Notes under the pieces: model-generated
The model's database searches: none
Told to the model about the DNA's origin: nothing
What the model saw: the letters and a program-made list of their open reading frames with translations, nothing else
Program-made: the position numbers and the translations under genes
Assembly (NCBI RefSeq): GCF_014360585.1
Contig: NZ_JACIXG010000024.1
Coordinates: 1-61,358, forward strand
Direction: 5' to 3'
Origin: Nocardioides sp.
GTDB taxonomy: Bacteria; Actinomycetota; Actinomycetes; Propionibacteriales; Nocardioidaceae
DNA: 61,358 nt
In this document: one piece after another, positions 28,807-36,692 of the stretch
Layout: each line of letters begins with the position of its first letter
Position numbering within the stretch: position 1 is the stretch's first letter

Positions 28807-28841
28807 AGCCCGGGTCCGGCGGAATTCGCCGAACCCGGGCT
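28807..28841 (-). terminator. First hairpin after rplL
   Basis: AGCCCGGGT pairs with ACCCGGGCT, with an inner CGGCG/CGCCG stem, 24 bases after the rplL stop. A short TTGCTACATT stretch follows on the minus strand. Likely a partial terminator or 3' stabiliser ahead of the strong terminator at 28703-28740. Confidence 0.7.
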
Positions 28842-28864
28842 GAGCTAGGGCCGAAGCCCTCAGA

Positions 28865-29251
28865 TCACTTGACAGTGACGGTGGCGCCGGCGGCCTCGAG
28901 GGCCTCCTTCGCCTTGTCAGCGGTCTCCTTGTTGGCGGCCTCGAGGACAGCCTTGGGGGCGCCCTCGACGAGCTCCTTGGCCTCCTTCAGACCGAGGGAG
29001 GTCAGAGCGCGCACCTCCTTGATGACGTTGATCTTCTTGTCACCAGCGGCCTCGAGGATGACGTCGAACTCGTCCTTGGCCTCCTCAGCGGCAGCGGCCG
29101 GGGCGCCCGGGGCGCCGGCAGCGGCAACGGCGACCGGAGCAGCGGCGGTGACGCCGAAGGTCTCCTCGAACTCCTTCACGAACTCGGAGAGCTCGATGAG
29201 GGTGAGCTCCTTGAACGCGTCGAGCAGCTCTGCGGTGGTGAGCTTAGCCAT
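28865..29251 (-). CDS. rplL: 50S ribosomal protein L7/L12
   Basis: 128 residues. N-terminal dimerisation domain [21 protein letters not shown], Ala/Gly/Pro hinge ([20 protein letters not shown], about 35-54), and the factor-binding C-terminal domain with [20 protein letters not shown] and [22 protein letters not shown] upstream serves as ribosome binding site. It is the flexible stalk protein bound to L10 and co-transcribed with rplJ. Confidence 0.99.
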   Translation of the reverse strand: MAKLTTAELLDAFKELTLIELSEFVKEFEETFGVTAAAPVAVAAAGAPGAPAAAAEEAKDEFDVILEAAGDKKINVIKEVRALTSLGLKEAKELVEGAPKAVLEAANKETADKAKEALEAAGATVTVK

Positions 29252-29342
29252 GATGGCTTCCTTTCTTGGTGGCCCTCTGCGTTTTGGTTTGAGTACGCAG
29301 CAGGGCCGGGTTACAGGTGGTGGTTAGTTACGACCGGGGCGA

Positions 29343-29924
29343 TTACGCCTCGGCCGGAGCCTCCTCGGCGGCGGCCGGCTCAGCGGCACCACCTGCGAGG
29401 ATCGAGGGGTCCTCCGCGGCCTTGGCCTCGAGAGCGGCAGCGAGCTGCGCGGTCTTCGTAGGCAGGGCGTTGAAGGCGTAGAGCGCCTGCGACAGCGACG
29501 CGGTCATCGCGCCGGCAAGCTTGGCGAGCAGGACCTCGCGCGACTCGAGGTCGGCAAGCTTGCCCACCTCAGCAGCGTCGATGGCCTTGCCGTCCAGGTA
29601 TCCACCCTTGATGACAAGGTTGGGGTTGGCCTTGGCAAAGTCACGCAGACCCTTGGCCGCCTCGACGACGTCACCCTGGATGAAGGCGATCGCGGTCGGG
29701 CCGGTCAGCAGGTCGTCGAAACCCTCGATGCCGCTCTGCTTGGCGGCGATCTTGGTCAGCGTGTTCTTGACCACGCCATAGTTGGCGTTCTCACCGAGCG
29801 AGCGGCGAAGAGTCTTCAGCTCGCCGACGGTGAGACCACGGTACTCGGTGAGCAGGGCGCCGCTCGAGGCGCTGAACTTCTCAGCGATCTCCGCGACGGC
29901 AGCCTGCCTTTCAGCCCGCGCCAT
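29343..29924 (-). CDS. rplJ: 50S ribosomal protein L10
   Basis: 193 residues from ATG 29924 with AAGGAG 4 bases upstream; the open frame to 30116 only covers the leader [44 protein letters not shown] is a canonical L10 start. The Ala/Glu-rich C-terminal tail ([18 protein letters not shown]) is longer than in E. coli. Binds 23S rRNA and the L7/L12 dimers and usually represses its own operon through the leader. Confidence 0.98.
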   Translation of the reverse strand: MARAERQAAVAEIAEKFSASSGALLTEYRGLTVGELKTLRRSLGENANYGVVKNTLTKIAAKQSGIEGFDDLLTGPTAIAFIQGDVVEAAKGLRDFAKANPNLVIKGGYLDGKAIDAAEVGKLADLESREVLLAKLAGAMTASLSQALYAFNALPTKTAQLAAALEAKAAEDPSILAGGAAEPAAAEEAPAEA

Positions 29925-30109
29925 GGGTCTCCTTCTTCCGGGAATCGATCCCCCCGGCGACGGGCCCGCGAATGACAAACGCCCCGAGCGCAGGCTCAGG
30001 GCGTGACGTAAGATCTCGTCTTGCTCTTCACCTACGCGGGCCGTCCGCATCCTGCGGAACCTTCGATCAGGTGCATGCACACCTGACAACCGGCGGTCTC
30101 TGGTTTCAG
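29925..30109 (-). promoter_or_regulatory. L10-type ribosomal protein leader
   Basis: About 185 nt of untranslated RNA before rplJ. The minus strand carries CGAAGGTTCCGCAGG, GACGGCCCGCGTAGG and GAAGAGCAAGACGAGATC, the pattern of actinobacterial rplJ leaders that bind L10 (L10_leader family), after an initial hairpin CAGGTGTGCATGCACCTG. Binding of L10 or the L10-L12 complex would repress rplJL. Confidence 0.7.
29979..30004 (-). terminator. Attenuator-like hairpin in the L10 leader
   Basis: ACGCCCTGAGC pairs with GCTCGGGGCGT across a 4-base loop, followed by TTTGTCATT, 55 bases before rplJ. It could act as a leader terminator or as an RNase III processing site. Confidence 0.6.
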
Positions 30110-30115
30110 ACAACA

Positions 30116-30144
30116 ATTATGCGTACGCCGCGAGGCGCAGCCAA
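30116..30144 (-). promoter_or_regulatory. rplJ promoter (-35 TTGGCT, 17 bp, -10 CATAAT)
   Basis: Minus-strand TTGGCT (30144-30139) and CATAAT (30121-30116) with an exact 17-base spacer give a predicted start near 30109, which agrees with the 5' end of the leader. It lies back to back with the aldo/keto reductase promoter. Confidence 0.7.
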
Positions 30145-30156
30145 ATCGGCGGGCAG

Positions 30157-30162
30157 TAGGTT
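30157..30162 (+). promoter_or_regulatory. -10 element (TAGGTT), leaderless type
   Basis: TAGGTT ends 6 bases before the ATG at 30169; there is no good Shine-Dalgarno sequence. Confidence 0.35.
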
Positions 30163-30168
30163 TGCGGC

Positions 30169-31158
30169 ATGGAGAGCCACACCTTCGGCAGGATCAGGCG
30201 CTCGGCGTCGGTCATCGGTCTCGGCACCTGGCAGCTCGGCGCCGACTGGGGCGAGGTCAGCGAGTCGGACGCCCTGGCGGTCCTCGAGGCCGCGGTGGGT
30301 GACGGGGTGACCTTCCTCGACACCGCAGACGTCTACGGCGACGGCCGCAGCGAGCTGGTGATCGGTCGGTTCCTCCGCTCGCACGACGACGTCTTCGTCG
30401 CGACCAAGATGGGGCGCCGGGCGGAGCAGGTCCCCTCGAGCTACACGCTGAGCGCCTTCCGCGAGTGGCTGGATCGGTCTCGATCGAACCTCGGGGTCGA
30501 CACGATCGACCTGGTGCAGCTGCACTGCCCGCCGACGGAGACCATCGAGTCCTCGGCCACCTACGACGCGCTGGACACGCTGGTCTCCGAAGGCGTCATC
30601 GCGGCATACGGCGTCAGTGTGGAGACCTGCGACCAGGCCCTGGCGGCGATCGCGAGGCCCAACGTGGCCTCCGTCCAGATCATCCTGAACGCCTTCCGGC
30701 TCAAGCCGCTGGACCGCGTTCTTCCGGCAGCCGCGGAGGCCGGCGTCGGGATCATCGCGCGAGTGCCGCTGGCGTCGGGGCTGCTGTCGGGCCGCTACTC
30801 CGAGTCCACGACGTTCGCCGATGACGACCACCGCACGTACAACCGTCGCGGCGAGGCCTTCGACGTCGGCGAGACCTTCTCCGGCGTCGACTTCGCCACC
30901 GGCGTGAAGGCCGCTCAGGAGTTCGCCGCACTGGTGTCCGAGCACGGCCCCTCAGGCGCCTCCCCGGCTCAGGTCGCTCTCGCCTGGGTCGCCCAGCAGC
31001 CCGGCGTCACCACCGTCATCCCCGGCGCCCGCAACCCGGCCCAGGCCCACGCCAACTCGGCCGCCGGCTCGCTCCCGCCGCTCTCCGAGGAGCTGCTCGG
31101 CGGCGTACGCCGGATCTACGACACGCACTTCCGCGAGGCCGTCCACTCCCGCTGGTGA
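30169..31158 (+). CDS. Aldo/keto reductase
   Basis: 329 residues. The AKR tetrad is visible: Asp and Tyr in DTADVYGDG near 45-53, Lys in ATKMGRR near 80, His in LVQLHCPP near 118. GLGTWQLGADWG near the N-terminus and GVTTVIPGARNPAQAHANSAA near 280-300 (NADPH phosphate region) complete the pattern. Expected role is NADPH-dependent reduction of carbonyl compounds; substrate unknown. The gene is divergent from rplJ and is followed after 10 bp by a 133-bp repeat array. Confidence 0.9.
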   Translation: MESHTFGRIRRSASVIGLGTWQLGADWGEVSESDALAVLEAAVGDGVTFLDTADVYGDGRSELVIGRFLRSHDDVFVATKMGRRAEQVPSSYTLSAFREWLDRSRSNLGVDTIDLVQLHCPPTETIESSATYDALDTLVSEGVIAAYGVSVETCDQALAAIARPNVASVQIILNAFRLKPLDRVLPAAAEAGVGIIARVPLASGLLSGRYSESTTFADDDHRTYNRRGEAFDVGETFSGVDFATGVKAAQEFAALVSEHGPSGASPAQVALAWVAQQPGVTTVIPGARNPAQAHANSAAGSLPPLSEELLGGVRRIYDTHFREAVHSRW

Positions 31159-31168
31159 CGCACCCCAG

Positions 31169-31301
31169 CCGAGACGTCAGCCCGGTCGGCCGAAGCGTCA
31201 GCCCGGTCGGCCGAGTGGGCACCGTATTGCCGATTCGGCCGACCTGAGTGACGTCTCGGCCGACCTGAGTGACGTCTCGGCCGACGGGAGCGACGTCTCG
31301 G
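31169..31301. repeat. Inverted array of 21-bp units around a 28-bp core, copy 1
   Basis: Exactly 133 bp: two 21-bp units in reverse (31169-31189, 31190-31210), a 28-bp core (31211-31238), and three 21-bp units forward (31239-31259, 31260-31280, 31281-31301). Reverse units run CCGA...GTCGG, forward units CCGAC...TCGG; units 3 and 4 are identical. There are no spacers. It occupies most of the gap between the aldo/keto reductase and the MFS gene, ending 49 bp before the MFS start. Confidence 0.9.
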
Positions 31302-31350
31302 CGGGCGAAAAAATAGTGAGCATTGGTAAGGAATCCGGCAGAGTAAAGGG

Positions 31351-32550
31351 GTGACGACGGAGACGACGCCCGGGGAGTTCCGGTTCCGAGACATCGCGGT
31401 GGTGGCGTACGCACCCTCGATCGTCAGCGCCATGGGGCACGGCGCGGTGATGCCCGTCCTGGCGCTGCGGGCCACCGACCTGGGCGCGGACGCGTCCATG
31501 GCCGCGTTCGTGGTCGCGCTGCTCGGGATCGGTTCGCTGGCCACCTCGCTGCCGGCCGGGTCGCTGGTGGCGAGGATCGGCGAGCGGCGTACGTTGATGG
31601 GCGCCGGGGCTCTCGACGCGGTCGCGATGACCGTGGCGTTCCTCAGCAGCTCGGTGGCCGTGCTCGCCGTCGCAGTGTTCGTGAGCGGGATGAGCTGGAC
31701 CGCGTTCCTGATCGCGCGGCAGGGCTTCCTCATCGATGCGACCCCGCTCTCCCACCGGGCGCGGGCGATGGCGCTGCTGGGCGGTTCCTTCCGGATCGGG
31801 GTCTTCGTCGGACCGCTTCTCGGCGCCGGGCTCATCCACGTCTTCAGCCTCCACGTGGTCTTCCTGTTCGCGGCCGCGATGTCGCTGTGCTCGGCGGTGA
31901 TCGGTGGCTGGATGCCCGAGCTCGGCCGAACCCGATCCCGTGAGCACGTCCATCTGAGCGTACGCAGCGTGCTGTGGGCGTACCGCCGGACCTTCGCGAC
32001 GCTCGGCGTGGCCGTCGTGATCATCGGGATCTCGCGGTCCGTACGGATCGGCCTGCTCCCGCTGTGGGCCGACCACATCCACCTCGAGGCCTCGGTGGTC
32101 TCCCTCCTCTTCGCCGGCGCCGCGCTCGTCGACATCGCCCTCACCTTCCCCGGCGGCTGGCTGCTCGACCACAAGGGACGCCAGATCGTGGCGGTCCCGG
32201 TGGTGCTCTCCGTCGGCATCGGCTGCCTGCTGCTGCCCCTCACCGACTCGGCACTCACATTGGGTGCCGTGATGGCGCTGATCGCGATCGGCAACGGCCT
32301 TGGGTCGGGGATCGTGATGACGCTCGGCGCCGATGCCGCGCCGGCCGACGGTCGGGCGCAGTTCCTCGGGGGCTGGCGGCTGTGCGGCGACATCGGCGGC
32401 ACCGGCGGGCCGCTGCTGGTCTCCGGTCTGGCCGCGGTCTTCTCGATCGCCGCCGCGCCGGTCGCGCTCGGGGTCTTCTCGCTCGCTGGGGCGGTCTGGG
32501 TCGGCCACTGGACCGGCCGCGCCGACCGGCTGCGGCTCACCGGGCACTGA
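31351..32550 (+). CDS. MFS transporter (drug/metabolite exporter-like)
   Basis: 399 residues with GTG start. About twelve membrane helices; motif A-like segment GSLVARIGERRTLMGAG near 70-86 between helices 2 and 3, and a second loop GGWLLDHKGRQIVAVP near 268-283. Residues RIGxRR fit the DHA1-type exporters, but substrate is unknown. The start lies close behind the 21-bp repeat array and has no neighbouring regulator gene. Confidence 0.85.
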   Translation: MTTETTPGEFRFRDIAVVAYAPSIVSAMGHGAVMPVLALRATDLGADASMAAFVVALLGIGSLATSLPAGSLVARIGERRTLMGAGALDAVAMTVAFLSSSVAVLAVAVFVSGMSWTAFLIARQGFLIDATPLSHRARAMALLGGSFRIGVFVGPLLGAGLIHVFSLHVVFLFAAAMSLCSAVIGGWMPELGRTRSREHVHLSVRSVLWAYRRTFATLGVAVVIIGISRSVRIGLLPLWADHIHLEASVVSLLFAGAALVDIALTFPGGWLLDHKGRQIVAVPVVLSVGIGCLLLPLTDSALTLGAVMALIAIGNGLGSGIVMTLGADAAPADGRAQFLGGWRLCGDIGGTGGPLLVSGLAAVFSIAAAPVALGVFSLAGAVWVGHWTGRADRLRLTGH

Positions 32551-32579
32551 CGAGGCTCGCCGCTGGTCGACCGATCGAC

Positions 32580-33290
32580 CTAGGGGACGATCGCGCGGGT
32601 CAAGGCCTCGTCGAGGGCTGCCGAATCGCCGGTGACCTTCAGACCGGCGGACCTCGGAGACAGGCGGCCCCACAGCAGGAGGGCCAGGTCCCGGGCGGAG
32701 CCGGAGACGTACACCTTCTGCACCGCGTTCGGAGCCCCGAGCGCCCAGGTGTGGCCGGTGTCGGTGGCGGTGAGCTCGATGCGGGTCACGATCTTCCGGG
32801 CGCGCTTCAACGCGATCTGCCGCGGGTACATGACGGTCAGCACCTCGTCGGCTGAGTCGGCCCAGAGCTCCGGGGTCGCCTCGGGCGTGGAGAGGCCGAG
32901 CGCCGAGCGGATGTCCCAGAGGTGGACCAGGGTCTCGTGCACCTGACGTCGGAACCAGAAGGAGACCGGCCCACGACCGTCCTCGGTCAGCCCGTTGAGG
33001 ATCCGGCCGGTCGCGTCCGGTCCCAGTCCGGAGAGCGTCTCGCGCAGCTCGGCGGCCTGCGCCTCGTAGGTCGCGATCAGGTCCAACGGGACCGGCAGCG
33101 CCTCCGCGTCCTCGTCGCGCGCCATCGCGGCCGCCCAGTGGTGCACCCCGGCCAGGTGGTCGGCGAGGTCACCGACGGACCAGTCGTCGCACGACGGCAC
33201 CGGCCGGTCCGGGTCGGCCTGCTTCAACGCGGCCGCGAACTCGGACTGCAGCTCTCCCAGGATCACGAAGTAGTCATCAGGCGTCGGCAC
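32580..33290 (-). CDS. DinB-like maleylpyruvate isomerase family (mycothiol-dependent type) protein
   Basis: 236 residues with GTG start. The N-terminal MDMPI/DinB helical domain contains the probable metal ligands: His in DWSVGDLADHLAGVHHW near 40-56 and Glu/His in RQVHETLVHLWDIRSALG near 117-134. A C-terminal SCP2-like part (VTRIELTATDTGHTWALG...) follows. Family members use mycothiol as cofactor, which fits an actinobacterium; the reaction here is unknown. TAGGGT lies exactly 7 bases before the GTG. Confidence 0.8.
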   Translation of the reverse strand: MPTPDDYFVILGELQSEFAAALKQADPDRPVPSCDDWSVGDLADHLAGVHHWAAAMARDEDAEALPVPLDLIATYEAQAAELRETLSGLGPDATGRILNGLTEDGRGPVSFWFRRQVHETLVHLWDIRSALGLSTPEATPELWADSADEVLTVMYPRQIALKRARKIVTRIELTATDTGHTWALGAPNAVQKVYVSGSARDLALLLWGRLSPRSAGLKVTGDSAALDEALTRAIVP

Positions 33291-33297
33291 GACGCAG

Positions 33298-33303
33298 ACC
33301 CTA
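33298..33303 (-). promoter_or_regulatory. -10 element (TAGGGT), leaderless type
   Basis: TAGGGT on the minus strand sits 7 bases before GTG 33290 and overlaps the last codons of the phosphotransferase gene. Confidence 0.4.
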
Positions 33304-34056
33304 CTGGCAGCGCGCCAGCACCGCGGCGAGCCGTTCCTCGAGCCGCACCAGCATCGCCCGATCGGACCAGATCGGCGAACGACCCGGTGGTGGCAGGAAT
33401 CCGACGACGTCCATCACGTCGAAGTACGGCTGCGGCTCTCTCCCGGTCCGCGCGACATAGTCGATGGCGAATGCGTCCGCCGGCACGTTGCCCTGACGAA
33501 CGGCGATGTTCGATGCGCAGTGCGCCACGTCCAGCCACGCCGGCCCGATGGATGTCTCCACCCAGTCGACGACCCCGCTGATCCGGTCCCCCGACCAGAG
33601 CACGTTTCGCAGAGCGAAGTCACGGTGGATGAAACACGACTCGTACGCGGGCGGAGCCGTTCGCAACAGGGCGAACGCGTCCTCCCACAAGCCGCGATCG
33701 ACAGCCCAGTCGGGGACGACGAACTTCGCCTCCCAGGCCCACGACTGATAGATCCGCACCGGGATGGTCGGCTCGATCGCATGGATGTCGGCGAGCAGCT
33801 GCGCGAGCAGACCGAGCGAGTCGGTGTCCGTCCTCAGCTGGTCGACCTGCCCGGGAAGCAGCGTCATCAGGTGTGCTGGATGCTCACAGCGTTCCCCCTG
33901 ACGGTCCAGGGCAAGTGACCGCGGCGCGGGCACTCCACTTCCCTCCAGCATCTCCTGGATCTCGGCCTCTCGACCGTTGAGTGCCGCCCCGTGCGTACGC
34001 CACGGTTCGTTGGTCGTGAGCCGCAGGACCGACTCGGATCCAGAGTCGGTTCGCAC
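33301..34056 (-). CDS. Phosphotransferase (APH family), probably N-terminally shortened
   Basis: 251 residues with GTG start. The catalytic part is intact: FIHRDFALRNVLWSGDRISGVVDWVE near 143-168 (HxD...N and the metal-binding D). The protein opens at SVLRLTTNEPW, the middle of the N-lobe; the first strands and nucleotide loop, normally some 30 or more residues, are missing. An in-frame TAG lies three codons upstream and a large hairpin element just beyond. It may be a truncated, inactive aminoglycoside/choline kinase-like gene. Confidence 0.65.
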   Translation of the reverse strand: MRTDSGSESVLRLTTNEPWRTHGAALNGREAEIQEMLEGSGVPAPRSLALDRQGERCEHPAHLMTLLPGQVDQLRTDTDSLGLLAQLLADIHAIEPTIPVRIYQSWAWEAKFVVPDWAVDRGLWEDAFALLRTAPPAYESCFIHRDFALRNVLWSGDRISGVVDWVETSIGPAWLDVAHCASNIAVRQGNVPADAFAIDYVARTGREPQPYFDVMDVVGFLPPPGRSPIWSDRAMLVRLEERLAAVLARCQ

Positions 34057-34072
34057 GCGGCAACCCTAGAAG

Positions 34073-34133
34073 GTAGTTCGGGACGTTCCTGCCCATTACT
34101 CGCCGGTAGATGGACAAGAACGTCCCGAACTAC
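34073..34133. repeat. Large inverted repeat (16-bp perfect arms) at the CGNR stop codon
   Basis: GTAGTTCGGGACGTTC (34073-34088) and GAACGTCCCGAACTAC (34118-34133) are exact complements; the 29-base middle has further pairing (CCAT with ATGG, TAC with GTA). The CGNR stop codon TAG lies in one arm, and the shortened phosphotransferase begins 17 bases beyond the other. It may act as a terminator or be a small inserted palindromic element. Confidence 0.8.
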
Positions 34134-34744
34134 TTCTGGCGAGCGCGATGCGCGGCCGCCTTCACGCGACTCTGGCAGCGGGTGGAGCAGAAGCGGCGGC
34201 CGGCGTTCTTGGATGTGTCGACGAAGACCCGGTCGCACGGGTCGGCTTGGCAGACGCCGAGGCGGCCGGCCAGGTCGGAGCCGATGGCCAGCGCCAGACC
34301 GGCAGCGATACCCGCGCCCCAGCCGACCACGAGCCCGGACTCGCGTCCGTGGAAGTGGAGCGCCCAACCTCCCCCGCGCGCCCGGTCGAGCTGCGGGACC
34401 GAGCCCATCTCCCGCATGAGCGAGTTGACCTGGGTCGCAGCGGCGTCGAGGTCGCCGTTCGCCGCAGCCTCGAACACCACGCGGAGCGATCCGGCCAGCG
34501 CGACCAGCCCGTCGGCTGCGGCGTCGTCGACCCGCGGCTGATAGTCGGGACGGGCCAACAGGCCTTGTACGACCCCGGCGCGCTGCCCGAGCGGTGGCGG
34601 CTCGACGGCGCGCGTGCCGTCGTGACCGGCGGTCAGGGCGTTGACGAGCTTGCACGCCTGCTCCGTCACCGTGTGCACGTGACTGTCGAAATGTATTTGA
34701 CCAGTCACCAGAGCTGGATCTACGGTCTCACTCATGACCGTCAT
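34130..34744 (-). CDS. CGNR zinc-finger transcriptional regulator
   Basis: 204 residues. C-terminal zinc-finger CGNR domain: VCQADPCDRVFVDTSKNAGRRFCSTRCQSRVKAAAHRAR (about 164-202), with four cysteines and the basic helix that binds DNA; the ABATE-type helical region precedes it. The second cysteine pair reads CSTRC rather than CGNR, a common variant. Start at 34744 or 34735; both overlap the divergent MFS start, so the regulator very likely controls that transporter. Confidence 0.85.
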   Translation of the reverse strand: MTVMSETVDPALVTGQIHFDSHVHTVTEQACKLVNALTAGHDGTRAVEPPPLGQRAGVVQGLLARPDYQPRVDDAAADGLVALAGSLRVVFEAAANGDLDAAATQVNSLMREMGSVPQLDRARGGGWALHFHGRESGLVVGWGAGIAAGLALAIGSDLAGRLGVCQADPCDRVFVDTSKNAGRRFCSTRCQSRVKAAAHRARQK

Positions 34745-34765
34745 TCAACCATTGACCAGTCACCA
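34697..34765. promoter_or_regulatory. Divergent promoter with two TTGACCAGTCACCA operator-like repeats
   Basis: TTGACCAGTCACCA occurs at 34697-34710 and 34752-34765, each containing TGAC-CA-GTCA. The first supplies a -35 TTGACC, followed after 18 bp by TACGGT (34721-34726) and after 7 more by the MFS ATG, a leaderless promoter. The paired sites flank both start codons and fit autoregulation by the CGNR protein. Confidence 0.55.
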
Positions 34766-35915
34766 ACGCACGCGATGGCCGCGGGCTCTCGTCGCACTGG
34801 TCATCGCCCGGGCGGTCAACCGGCTGGGCTCGTTCGCCATGGCGTTCCTGGCGGTCACCCTGGTCGAGGTCCACGGCGCCTCGCTCACGACCGCAGGAGC
34901 CGTGGTGGCCGTCTTCGGCCTCGCCACCATTCCCTCTCGGCTCCTCGGCGGCTGGCTGGCCGACACCGTGGGCCGACGACCGACGATCGTCGCAGGACTG
35001 GTCGCCTGCGCAGCGGCTCAGCTGGTCATCGCCGCCTCCCCCGGAGTCCTCGGTGCGCTCGTCGGCGCGACGCTGCTCGGGCTGGCCTATGAGATCTACG
35101 AGCCCGCCTCTCAGGCGCTGATCGCAGAGTGCGTCGAGCCGGAGCGGCGGCCGCAGGCGTACGGGCTCTACGGCGCAGCGATGGCGGTGGCCGGCGTCGC
35201 AGCAGGTGCGCTGGCGGCGGTCGTGGGCGGCGTCGACCTCCGACTGCTCTTCGTCGCCGACGCCCTCACCTGCCTGTCTGCGGCGGCGCTGGTCCTCGCG
35301 CTCGTACGCGACACCAGCGGGCCACGCTCGCCCCGGGACAGGTCCGGCGCAAGCCCCTGGCGTGACCGCCGGCTCCTGACGATGCTCGCCCTCGGCACCG
35401 GCTTCGCCACCGCGTGGATCCTGAGCACGGTCGCCCTCCCCCTCACCGTCTCCGCTCGCGGACACGACGCCGCCGCGACCGGCTGGCTGCTCGTGGTCGC
35501 CGCGCTGGTCACGATCGCCGGCCAACGCCTGCTCCGCGGCGCCGCCGGGCGGCCGTTCCCGCTGATGCGCGCGGGACTGGTCCTGATGGCGGTCGGCTTC
35601 GCCGTGATCGCGTACGCAGCGCCGTTGCCGTTGCTGGCCCTCGGCTGCGCGATCGTCGCCCTCGGCGAGGTGCTCCTGCTCGGCCCGCCGATCGCCCTGG
35701 TTGCCGGTCTGGCGACCGACGTCACCAGAGCGGGCTACCTGGCGGCGTACGGGACCTGTTGGGGCATCGCACAGACGATCGGGCCGATGCTCGCGACCGG
35801 GCTGATGTCCCTCGGGACACCGATCGTCTGGCTCGCGGGCGCAGGTCTCTGCCTCGCCCTCGCGGCGGTCACGGCCGCTGTCGCCCGCGTCTGTTCACCG
35901 AGGGTGACCCGGTGA
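34734..35915 (+). CDS. MFS transporter divergent from the CGNR regulator
   Basis: 393 residues, about twelve membrane helices. Motif A GGWLADTVGRRPTIVAGLV near 76-94; YEIYEPASQALIAECVEPERRPQAYGLYGAAM near 120-151 is typical of MFS multidrug or small-molecule exporters. The ATG shares bases with the CGNR start region. Its last codons form one arm of a terminator shared with the convergent ABC operon. Probable role: efflux of a compound sensed by the regulator; this is inferred from layout. Confidence 0.85.
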   Translation: MTVIQPLTSHQRTRWPRALVALVIARAVNRLGSFAMAFLAVTLVEVHGASLTTAGAVVAVFGLATIPSRLLGGWLADTVGRRPTIVAGLVACAAAQLVIAASPGVLGALVGATLLGLAYEIYEPASQALIAECVEPERRPQAYGLYGAAMAVAGVAAGALAAVVGGVDLRLLFVADALTCLSAAALVLALVRDTSGPRSPRDRSGASPWRDRRLLTMLALGTGFATAWILSTVALPLTVSARGHDAAATGWLLVVAALVTIAGQRLLRGAAGRPFPLMRAGLVLMAVGFAVIAYAAPLPLLALGCAIVALGEVLLLGPPIALVAGLATDVTRAGYLAAYGTCWGIAQTIGPMLATGLMSLGTPIVWLAGAGLCLALAAVTAAVARVCSPRVTR

Positions 35916-35923
35916 ACAGACGC
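35887..35923. terminator. Bidirectional terminator spanning the MFS stop codon
   Basis: GCGTCTGTTCACC and GGTGAACAGACGC form a perfect 13-bp stem around an 11-base loop. The MFS TGA lies in the right arm, and the convergent ABC gene ends two bases beyond, so both transcripts share one hairpin built from coding sequence. Confidence 0.7.
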
Positions 35924-35924
35924 C

Positions 35925-36692
35925 TCAGAGCACGCGGGCCAGGAACTCCTTGGTGCGCTCATGCTGCGGGTCGCCGAGGACGTCGGCGGGGAGGCCCTCT
36001 TCGACGATGACGCCACCGTCCATGAAGACGACCTTGTCGGCCACCTCGCGGGCGAAGCTCATCTCGTGGGTGACGACCATCATCGTCATGCCCTCGGCTG
36101 CCAGATCCTTCATGACGGCCAGAACATCACCGACCAGCTCCGGGTCGAGCGCGGAGGTGGGCTCGTCGAAGAGCATCATGTCGGGGCTCATCGACAGCGC
36201 TCGCGCGATGGCGACGCGCTGCTGCTGGCCGCCGGAGAGGTGAGCAGGATAGGCGTCGGCCTTGTCCGAGAGCCCGACCTTCTCCAGGTTGGTTCGAGCG
36301 ATCTCCAGCGACTCGGCCTTACCGCGCTTGAGCACCTTCTCCTGCGCGACGGTCAGGTTGCGCAGAGCGGTCATGTGCGGGAACAGGTTGAACTGCTGGA
36401 AGACCATCCCGATCCGGGCCCGCAGCCCGTCCACGTCGGCGTCCGGGTCGGTGATCTCCTCGCCGTCGACCAGGATCGTGCCGCTGGTCGGCTCCTCGAG
36501 GAGGTTCACGCAGCGCAGCAGCGTCGACTTCCCGGAGCCCGAGGGCCCGATGACACAGACGACCTCTCCGCGCGCGATGTGGAAGTCGATGCCCTTGAGC
36601 ACCTCGTTGTCACCGAAGTACTTGTGCAGGTTCTGTACGTCGATCACTGCCGCGCCGCGCTCGGCAGCCGGTGTCGTCTCGGTCTGGGTCAT
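35925..36692 (-). CDS. Polar amino acid ABC transporter ATP-binding protein (GlnQ type)
   Basis: 255 residues from ATG 36692, overlapping the permease TGA by one base. Walker [10 protein letters not shown] near 49, Q-loop [11 protein letters not shown] near 100, signature LSGGQQQR near 152, Walker [14 protein letters not shown] near 173, H-loop VVTHEM. This is the PAAT-type ATPase (GlnQ/HisP). Third gene of a binding protein, permease, ATPase operon for glutamine, glutamate or a similar polar amino acid. Confidence 0.95.
   Translation of the reverse strand: MTQTETTPAAERGAAVIDVQNLHKYFGDNEVLKGIDFHIARGEVVCVIGPSGSGKSTLLRCVNLLEEPTSGTILVDGEEITDPDADVDGLRARIGMVFQQFNLFPHMTALRNLTVAQEKVLKRGKAESLEIARTNLEKVGLSDKADAYPAHLSGGQQQRVAIARALSMSPDMMLFDEPTSALDPELVGDVLAVMKDLAAEGMTMMVVTHEMSFAREVADKVVFMDGGVIVEEGLPADVLGDPQHERTKEFLARVL

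Noticed and set aside
31169..31301. CRISPR array
   Set aside because: Units are contiguous with no spacers, change orientation at a core, and no cas genes are present.
33884..34117. 77-codon open frame starting inside the large palindrome
   Set aside because: It overlaps the phosphotransferase in another frame and part of the hairpin; no ribosome binding site or known domain.
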